Assembly: GCF_024699075.1 (NCBI RefSeq)
Contig: NZ_JAILQF010000171.1
Location: 1-20,199 of the forward strand
Direction: 5' to 3'
Source of the DNA: Butyrivibrio sp.
Lineage (GTDB): Bacteria; Bacillota_A; Clostridia; Lachnospirales; Lachnospiraceae
Length of the DNA: 20,199 nucleotides
The notes under the pieces are model-generated. The model saw nothing but the letters and a program-made list of their open reading frames with translations, was not told where the DNA came from and made no database searches. Positions 14,940 to 20,199 of this stretch are shown here, one piece after another; position 1 is the first letter of the stretch, and the number at the start of each line of letters is the position of its first letter. A program made the position numbers and the translations under genes.

Positions 14940-15668
14940 TTATTTCTCCAAGGTGATATTGCCATAGATATCAACGGTCCCATGCACAGTGCCTTTCTCA
15001 GAATCATAATACTCTACTTTAAAAACACCATCTTTTTCTCTTGTGATATGATCACATTTGGGTTCAATGAGATATTCTCCCTTGGTATTGATGATTCCGT
15101 AACCTCTGGCACCTATGCCGGTTTCTTGGTACACAATAGCATAGCCATTGTCATCAAAATGCCATGCTCCCTGATATATTGGCGGAATTGCTATATCACC
15201 GTTCATATCTATATAGCCATAATTAAATGGGTAAAAACTATTAAAATCCGCCGGAATACCGAAAGTTGCATACCCTCCGGCAAAATTGTCGGCTAGTCTA
15301 AAACTGGTTGTAAAAAGCGGTGCATAAGGATAATCATCCACCATCCCTGCAGCTACAAATGTCGGATAATGATATATATTTTCATCAAAAACTATACTTG
15401 TAGCAAGCATATATAGAGAATATTTTCTGGGATTGTCTTTAAATCTCTTAGGATCCTTAAAGTATTTGCAATCAACAACTATATTGCCGTCCCTGTCAAC
15501 ATAATGTCCATTATAGTCCCAGGCAAGATCATTATCTATGTCGTACATAAGCTTTGGCGGCGTATTAAGTCTATTTAGAAATATTGATAATATAGCGGAT
15601 GTTATTATAAGAATAAGCAAGATTACAAGCTGGATCTTGCTCTTTTTAAGATAGCTCCAAAATGACAT
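14940..15668 (-). CDS. Membrane-anchored WG-repeat protein
   Basis: This 242-residue protein has one N-terminal transmembrane helix (about 12-31, LVILLILIITSAILSIFL) and an extracytoplasmic domain of WG (KWG-type) beta repeats. Examples are YGYIDMNGDIAIPPIY and YGIINTKGEYLIEPKC, with the F/W-x-aromatic-A-V pattern between them; an earlier, less regular unit is HYVDRDGNIVV. WG-repeat proteins are common on Firmicute surfaces, but their ligands are largely unknown. ATG 15668 follows a purine-rich AAGGGGAG site closely. A good promoter lies about 120 bp upstream. It is probably co-transcribed with the membrane-protein gene downstream. Confidence 0.8.
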   Translation of the reverse strand: MSFWSYLKKSKIQLVILLILIITSAILSIFLNRLNTPPKLMYDIDNDLAWDYNGHYVDRDGNIVVDCKYFKDPKRFKDNPRKYSLYMLATSIVFDENIYHYPTFVAAGMVDDYPYAPLFTTSFRLADNFAGGYATFGIPADFNSFYPFNYGYIDMNGDIAIPPIYQGAWHFDDNGYAIVYQETGIGARGYGIINTKGEYLIEPKCDHITREKDGVFKVEYYDSEKGTVHGTVDIYGNITLEK

Positions 15669-15789
15669 GTCTCCCCTTCCCCCTCATTACTATCGCAATC
15701 AGTTATGTACTCAATATTCCCACTTAAACGTACCGGCATCCCCAAAGTCTTTACAAGTTTGAGTTATATACCTGATGCGTATCTATTTA

Positions 15790-15817
15790 ATTATACACAG
15801 AAACTATTCTCTTACAA
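15790..15817 (-). promoter_or_regulatory. Promoter of the WG-repeat gene
   Basis: TTGTAA (15817-15812) and a perfect TATAAT (15795-15790) are spaced by 16 bp on the minus strand. The expected leader is about 115 nt. The gene-free stretch 15669-15987 contains this promoter and the aldehyde dehydrogenase terminator; nothing else was seen. Confidence 0.65.
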
Positions 15818-15860
15818 TATAGTCTGCATAACATACTCTCTGTGCAAACTGCTAGCTACA

Positions 15861-15904
15861 AAAATACCCCTATTACTATATCTTATACGACATAGTCACA
15901 GGGG
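15861..15904 (-). terminator. Terminator of the aldehyde dehydrogenase gene
   Basis: On the minus strand CCCCT (15904-15900) and ACTAT pair with ATAGT and AGGGG (15871-15867) around a 3x3 internal loop, followed by TATTTTT. It lies about 84 nt beyond the dehydrogenase stop codon. Confidence 0.65.
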
Positions 15905-15987
15905 CATTCAAAAAAGCTAATACCTAAAAAATCAAACTGTTACCTCATAAAAAGCTTATCTCATAAAGGAGCTCGTCCTTAACAAGT

Positions 15988-17391
15988 TCACTTTTCAAAC
16001 AATCTGATAAGTCCAAGCTTAATCCCCTTATAGGGGTGTTCCCTTAGTGGCAGGTTGAATCTTGTACTCCCTACAAGGACAGTTGTAGGATGTGTGAATT
16101 CCATAAATCCCCACTTGCCGTGATATGCTCCCATGCCGGAGTGCCCTGTTCCACCAAAAGGCACGCCTTTGACCATCATATGAAGGCACACTTCGTTGAT
16201 GCAGCCGCCTCCAAACTGCATAGTAGACATTACTTTCTGCGCCCAGTCGATATTCTCAGTGAAGATGTATAGGGCAAGTCCGTGATGCCTGGATTCGATA
16301 GTATCAAGGAGCTTGTCCACTTCGCTATCTTCGAAAGGCACGATAGGTAGAAGCGGATTAAAGAGCTCGTGATTGACTATAGGCTCGTCGTCCTTGACAG
16401 GATATATGATAGTTGGCTGGAATCTAAGGCTTAGCGGATCGCCCTTGCCGCCATAGATGACCCTGTCTTTATAAAGGTCGCATTCGGACTTACATTTGTC
16501 ATAGGCGCTTTTTGTGATGAGGTGCGGATATTCGCTGTTTACAAGCGCATCATCGCCTATCTGGCGTTTGAACTCACCTTTTAATAATTCTATGAATCTG
16601 TCAGCAATTTCGCTGGCAACGGCAATCTGATTGATATTGATGCAGATCTGCCCGCTGTTGAGCATCTTGAAGAAGGCAATCTTTCTTGCAGCATCTTTGA
16701 GATTGGCATCTTTCCTGATAATGCACCAGTTCCCATTCTCGCCGCCCAGTTCCAAAGCTACAGGTGTCAGATTCTTAGACGCCATCTCCATAACATGCTT
16801 ACCAACCTTTGGAGATCCGGTATAGAATATCTTATCGAACCCCGCTTCAAGGCACATATCTGCTACATCGTGGCCTCCATCTATCACTGCTACATATTTA
16901 GTAGGGAAAAAAGCTGCGACCACCTTCTTAAGAACCTGCGTAGAATATGAAGACTTAGAGCTTGCCTTGATAACAGCAGTATTGCCACCTGCAATAGCAG
17001 GTATCAGAACGCCAAGCGACAACGTAAACGGGAAGTTAAAAGGACTTATGATAAGCGTGTTACCATAAGGCATCTTGTAGACTTTGGTAATGATACTTGG
17101 GAAGCAGGTAAGACCGCTAAAATGAGTCTCAGGTTTAGCCCACTTTCTAAGCCCTTCTATAGTTTCATTAATCTCAAGGATTATAGTACCTATATCGCAG
17201 AAATAAGCTTCTGCGCCGTGTCGCCCAAGGTCCTTTGAAAGAGCATTTTTGATCTCATCTTCATATTGCATAACAGCGCATTTAAGCCTTTTGAGCTGTC
17301 TGATCCTGAATGACAGATCCAAAGTTTTTCCGGTTTTGAAGAATTTCTTTTGCTGATCCAATATGCCATTAATATATTCCTGTGTAATCAT
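15988..17391 (-). CDS. Aldehyde dehydrogenase family protein (class 3-like)
   Basis: This 467-residue NAD(P)-dependent enzyme oxidises aldehydes to acids. It has class-3 (fatty/aromatic aldehyde) length and organisation: SPFNFPF (cofactor/oxyanion region), FYTGSPKVGK, the general-base motif ELGG (E214), and catalytic Cys in SGQIC (C250). The NAD-side EL-FNPLLPI motif and a C-terminal PFGGTGHSGMGAYHGKWGF follow. ELGGENG replaces the common ELGGKSP, a local deviation next to the catalytic Glu. ATG 17391 follows GGAGG by 9 nt. Like other ALDH3 proteins it ends in a basic and hydrophobic tail (KGIKLGLIRLFEK), which may touch the membrane. It is monocistronic. Substrate is unknown. Confidence 0.92.
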   Translation of the reverse strand: MITQEYINGILDQQKKFFKTGKTLDLSFRIRQLKRLKCAVMQYEDEIKNALSKDLGRHGAEAYFCDIGTIILEINETIEGLRKWAKPETHFSGLTCFPSIITKVYKMPYGNTLIISPFNFPFTLSLGVLIPAIAGGNTAVIKASSKSSYSTQVLKKVVAAFFPTKYVAVIDGGHDVADMCLEAGFDKIFYTGSPKVGKHVMEMASKNLTPVALELGGENGNWCIIRKDANLKDAARKIAFFKMLNSGQICININQIAVASEIADRFIELLKGEFKRQIGDDALVNSEYPHLITKSAYDKCKSECDLYKDRVIYGGKGDPLSLRFQPTIIYPVKDDEPIVNHELFNPLLPIVPFEDSEVDKLLDTIESRHHGLALYIFTENIDWAQKVMSTMQFGGGCINEVCLHMMVKGVPFGGTGHSGMGAYHGKWGFMEFTHPTTVLVGSTRFNLPLREHPYKGIKLGLIRLFEK

Positions 17392-17439
17392 GGGCGTAAA
17401 CCTCCATTAGAAAAGGAATTGTGAATTATTCTTAAAGAC

Positions 17440-17448
17440 ATTATATCA
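17440..17448 (-). promoter_or_regulatory. Extended -10 promoter of the aldehyde dehydrogenase gene
   Basis: The minus strand reads TGATATAAT (17448-17440), a perfect extended -10 (TGnTATAAT). No good -35 is present, which is usual for extended -10 promoters. The start codon lies about 48 nt downstream of the -10. Confidence 0.55.
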
Positions 17449-17644
17449 GATGGAAACTGTCGCAGAATACGGTGAGGTTTGAAATTGTGAAAAGATGAAT
17501 ATTTGACTGTTTACTCAGGATTTTTAGTGATACTATGCTGTTTATATGGGAAGTCTGCAAATTAATCATAATATCTAGTGTACTGACTCATTCATATTTA
17601 ATCAAATTACTTGTCTATGAATTTATCTACTGCGTCATAAAATC

Positions 17645-17650
17645 TTGACA
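17645..17650 (+). promoter_or_regulatory. Possible -35 element upstream of the AAA ATPase gene
   Basis: A perfect TTGACA is present, but the best -10 at 16-17 bp (TATTTA) is poor. An alternative TATAAT lies at 17707-17712 inside the phased array and also lacks a good -35. The promoter of the ATPase gene is therefore uncertain. Apart from this, the array and the dehydrogenase promoter, 17392-17808 shows nothing else. Confidence 0.3.
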
Positions 17651-17703
17651 ATGATTAATATAACTTTATTTACTTTTATATGATTATCTTGTGTTTGGTT
17701 GTT

Positions 17704-17787
17704 TTATATAATTTTATATAGTATTATATATTCATAGTAAATTATATTAGTTTATATAGAATTATATAGTTATTGTGCCATTATATA
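17704..17787. repeat. Helically phased array of TTATATA motifs upstream of the AAA ATPase
   Basis: TTATATA starts at 17704, 17714, 17724, then (first copy TTATATT) at 17742, 17752, 17762, and again at 17781. Within each triplet the spacing is exactly 10 bp, and the triplets are offset by 38 bp, with the single copy 39 bp after the second triplet's start. Several copies are followed by G (TTATATAG). One-turn phasing puts all motifs on the same DNA face. This suggests cooperative protein binding or intrinsic curvature, directly before the ATPase ribosome binding site. Confidence 0.7.
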
Positions 17788-17808
17788 GATACATGAGGTT
17801 AACCATTT

Positions 17809-18858
17809 ATGAACAATAGAAATCCATATACCATAAGCTTTGGTAAAGTCCCAACTAAATACCTGAGCAGAGCAAGCATTATAGACAGCATCGTTGAAGC
17901 TCTTGAAAGCGATATCCCTGATGAACAGGCCTTTAAACTAACAGGCATTCGTGGTACCGGTAAGACAGTAACTCTTACAAGCATTGAGAGACACTTCGAT
18001 GATGAAAAAAACTGGGTTGTGATTGGAATCAGATCAGATTCTGATATCATAAGCGAACTTGTGTCCAGACTATATAGCAGCGTCCCGCTCATAACCAAAT
18101 TTGTAGATGCCAACTTGAATCTATCAGCATTTGGCATAGGTATTAATGTCTCAAAAAAGAGCCCTGTTGCAAGTATAGATTATGCTCTCGAAATACTTCT
18201 TGCCGAACTAAATAAACACGGAAAGAGGCTTCTTGTTACTATAGATGAAGCCAGAAATACCAAGGGAATTATTGACTTCATTCAAGAATTTCAGATACTG
18301 ATAAGGAAAGACCTTCCGATTTATACCGTTCTTGCCGGTCTATATGAAGATATAGAAAGTCTGGAAAACACAAAAGGTCTTACTTTCTTCCTGCGTGCAA
18401 CAAAATTCGAAATGACACCTCTTAATATAACTTATATAAGAGACGATTATCAAAAGACTCTGGGAATCACCTTTGAAGAAGCTGAGAAAATGGCATATAT
18501 AACGAAAGGCTACGCTTTTGCATATCAGACACTCGGAAAATATATGTGGGATTCAAAAGGAAAAACTTTGACAGCCGAAGTCTTACGACAATTCGATGAT
18601 GTTCTGGCCCAGAAAGTATATTACAAAATATGGTCTGAACTTGCACCAAACGACCGCTGGTTCCTTAAATTTATAGCACAAAAGGATTCCATGACAGCAA
18701 CTGATCTTCTGGAAATAACTAAAAAATCACATAGCCAATGGTCTGTTCCACGCAAAAGGCTGATTGAGAAGGGCGTCATTGATGCAAGACTTCGCGGAAT
18801 TATCACGCTTAGACTTCCTAGATTCAAGGAATTCATAGATGCACAAATTGAGTTTTGA
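17809..18858 (+). CDS. AAA/Orc-like ATPase with C-terminal winged helix, function unknown
   Basis: This 349-residue P-loop ATPase has Walker A GIRGTGKT (46-53) and Walker B LLVTIDEA (acidic D146, E147). A sensor-like VLAGLYEDI, and FLRATKFEMTPL, which may hold an arginine-type residue, follow. A helical lid precedes a C-terminal winged-helix-like domain (about 285-349; DRWFLKFIAQ, TATDLLEITKKSHSQWSVPRKR, GVIDARLRGIITLRLPRF). The NPYTISFGKVP opening is typical of stand-alone 'ATP-binding proteins' frequent in Lachnospiraceae, which resemble Orc1/Cdc6 and STAND-type archaeal ATPases. ATG 17809 follows GAGG by 10 nt. It is a single gene between a phased repeat array and a terminator plus palindrome. 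It probably binds DNA through the winged helix; autoregulation at the array is plausible but unproven. Confidence 0.8.
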   Translation: MNNRNPYTISFGKVPTKYLSRASIIDSIVEALESDIPDEQAFKLTGIRGTGKTVTLTSIERHFDDEKNWVVIGIRSDSDIISELVSRLYSSVPLITKFVDANLNLSAFGIGINVSKKSPVASIDYALEILLAELNKHGKRLLVTIDEARNTKGIIDFIQEFQILIRKDLPIYTVLAGLYEDIESLENTKGLTFFLRATKFEMTPLNITYIRDDYQKTLGITFEEAEKMAYITKGYAFAYQTLGKYMWDSKGKTLTAEVLRQFDDVLAQKVYYKIWSELAPNDRWFLKFIAQKDSMTATDLLEITKKSHSQWSVPRKRLIEKGVIDARLRGIITLRLPRFKEFIDAQIEF

Positions 18859-18925
18859 TATCAAAAAAGGATTATGCTTGCAAAATCCTCGCGCGCGAGC
18901 GGTATTGCAAAGCAATTATATACAT

Positions 18926-18959
18926 CTCCGCGAGCTGCGCATCCTCACGGAGTGTTTTT
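18926..18959 (+). terminator. Terminator of the AAA ATPase gene
   Basis: CTCCG (18926-18930) pairs with CGGAG (18948-18952), continued inside by GAG/CTC after one mismatch, and is followed by TGTTTTT. Just before it, CTCGCGCGCGAG near 18891-18902, flanked by TTGCAA on both sides, forms a further strong hairpin. Confidence 0.65.
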
Positions 18960-18994
18960 ATATCATAGGAAAGCAATTTCCTATGATATAAAAA
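18955..18994. repeat. Perfect 18-bp inverted repeat with GCAA loop
   Basis: The arm TTTTTATATCATAGGAAA (18955-18972) and its exact complement (18977-18994) enclose a GCAA tetraloop of GNRA type. The 3' end is A-rich on both strands, so this is not a classical terminator, although its 5' T-run is shared with the terminator at 18926-18959. The remaining sequence to 19106 shows no gene. Confidence 0.75.
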
Positions 18995-19106
18995 ACTGCT
19001 CTGCCTCAATAGTAACAGGTAAGCAGCGATTTTATAACACAAAATCAGGATATAAGTCCGATACAGAAAACTTATATTGGCATATAGAAAAGTGCAATAA
19101 AATAGC

Positions 19107-19137
19107 CATATATCGCAGTTATTTGCCACGATATATG
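19107..19137 (-). terminator. Probable terminator of the surface-protein gene
   Basis: A perfect 9-bp stem CATATATCG/CGATATATG (19107-19115, 19129-19137) with a 13-nt loop lies 35 nt after the stop codon. On the minus strand it is followed by GCTATTTTATT. The stem is AT-rich and the U-tract imperfect. Confidence 0.5.
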
Positions 19138-19172
19138 ACTATTATTTTTAGTTATAATTATTTGGGTTACGA

Positions 19173-20199
19173 TTATTTATCACTCTGCTTCTTGCCAAAT
19201 CCGAAGTAAAGCTGTGTAATAATAAGTCCCGCTGCAATGATTATAATGAGATACTTATAAGTATAATCATAATCACCTGTAGAATAACGTCTCTCGCCAA
19301 GAACAGCTGCATCGTCTTTAGAAGCATCACGACTTGCTCCAAGTACATCAGGTTCATCTGTCATTGCAATTCTCTGATCAGAAATTGTTGACGTCGAATT
19401 AGAAGCTGTCTGTGATGTTTCAGATGCACTTGTCTGTGTTGTTTCCCCATTATTATCAGGCTGTGAAGGTGTATCATCTGTAGATGGTGCTGTATCTACT
19501 GTACGATCCTCATCTACTATTAATGTTTTTTCTGTATACTGTGCTGTATAATCCGCATCCATGGTTACAGCGACAATTTCTTTATCCCAATTATTGAAAA
19601 GATATACTTTTCTCTTGTTATCAGAGTTCCTTACAGGAGTAGTTTTTGTATATGAAGGCATATCTCCATATTTATAGCTTCCCTCATCAAGTACTGTTCC
19701 ATCATAATTAAGGAATCTTACAGTATAACTGTTTCTGTCATAATAAAGCTTTATTACAAGACTGCCATCACCCTTAATAGTTGCAGAATCAAGTGATGAT
19801 TCGAGAACTGTGCCTGCCTCTTTTTCTCTTGAATATGCTGCAGTTTTATCTTCATTATAGGTAAATCCGGTTATTTCTCTGTTACTGTAGTCTGAAACCA
19901 CCACCAGAGTATCAGTTGTACCATTTGAAGTTACTGGGTTCCAATCTGTATCATATAATGATAGCCGTCATCACTAAGATTCTGAACATAATACTCAACT
20001 GTGTATTTTGTATCATTTTTAGGCGTCCATCTCGCAGTATAAGTTGTATTTTTGATTACTGCCTTGTTTTTTATCTGATCAGATGTAAGAATATTTCCAT
20101 CTTCATCCTTCCAGCCTGAAAAATCATATCCATCTCTTTCAGGTTCAGGTACATTTGTTAATATGCTTCCTGACTTTAAGCCATTTTCGTAATGGAAAA
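19173..20199 (-). pseudogene. Frameshifted surface protein with InlB-B-type repeats and C-terminal membrane anchor (5' end outside window)
   Basis: From the right edge one frame encodes part of an InlB/Listeria-Bacteroides repeat region (DGYDFSGWKDEDGN, NTTYTARWTP, KYTVEYYVQN) and stops at a TAA (19933-19931). Homologous continuation (YDTDWNPVTSNGTTDTLVVV) is in the next frame, joined if one base is added near 19951-19960 (minus-strand CATTATATGATAC). The downstream part has further repeat units (NSYTVRFLNYDG, YLFNNWDKEIVAV, DADYTAQYT), a Ser/Thr/Asp-rich spacer, VLGASR and VLGERRYSTGD motifs, one transmembrane helix and the basic tail FGKKQSDK. This is a cell-wall or membrane-anchored surface protein; STGD may be a sortase-like signal variant. 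The frameshift is either a real mutation or a sequence error. Confidence 0.7.

Noticed and set aside
17793..17819. Short overlapping upstream frame (ATG AGG TTA ...) before the ATPase start
   Set aside because: Eight codons, no ribosome binding site of its own, and its ATGAGG overlaps the Shine-Dalgarno of the ATPase gene. Probably chance.

Overview
The window looks like chromosomal DNA of an anaerobic, low-GC Firmicute, most likely a Lachnospiraceae (Butyrivibrio-like). This is inferred from the AT-rich intergenic regions, strong AGGAGG-type ribosome binding sites with occasional TTG starts, several GGDEF/EAL proteins, a rubredoxin/rubrerythrin/superoxide reductase cluster, and a surface protein ending in a VLG..R..STGD-type tail. 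No tRNA, rRNA, CRISPR array, transposase or phage gene was seen.

Layout, left to right. (1) 1-3150, a metal-homeostasis block on the minus strand. A promoter and a yybP-ykoY-type (Mn2+) riboswitch with its own terminator precede a Gpi18-like membrane glycosyltransferase gene, whose end overlaps a Fur-family (probably Zur) regulator gene. Beyond a terminator lies a COG0523/CobW metallochaperone GTPase gene with its own promoter, flanked by two Fur-superfamily-like palindromes. The chaperone runs off the left edge. (2) 3180-6511, tandem repeats and a large PAS-GGDEF-EAL-PAS-GGDEF c-di-GMP protein. (3) 6670-9600, an oxidative-stress and iron operon on the minus strand: rubredoxin-helical-rubredoxin protein, ferredoxin-rubredoxin-rubrerythrin-rubredoxin fusion, 2Fe-superoxide reductase (desulfoferrodoxin) and ferritin. 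A PerR-like box and a perfect 7-1-7 palindrome sit at its promoter. (4) 9680-12000, a PrsW-like intramembrane protease gene with a possibly RBS-sequestering leader, an apparent MarR remnant, and a membrane diguanylate cyclase whose 5' end looks damaged. (5) 12000-14000, a Bcp/PrxQ peroxiredoxin and a lone cobyric acid synthase. (6) 14000-17450, an unknown membrane protein, a WG-repeat membrane-anchored protein and a class-3-like aldehyde dehydrogenase. (7) 17640-19000, a stand-alone AAA/Orc-like ATPase with a C-terminal winged helix, preceded by a 10-bp-phased TTATATA array and followed by a terminator and a long perfect palindrome. (8) 19107-20199, the C-terminal half of a frameshifted InlB-B-repeat surface protein running off the right edge.

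The common theme of the left half is handling of metals and reactive oxygen: a Mn sensor, a probable Zn regulator and chaperone, ferritin, superoxide reductase and rubrerythrin. c-di-GMP turnover enzymes are interspersed. The observations that deserve most attention are the Mn riboswitch placed in front of a glycosyltransferase/Fur-family operon and the phased operator-like array in front of the AAA ATPase. I did not find a clear, complete, previously undescribed multi-gene system.
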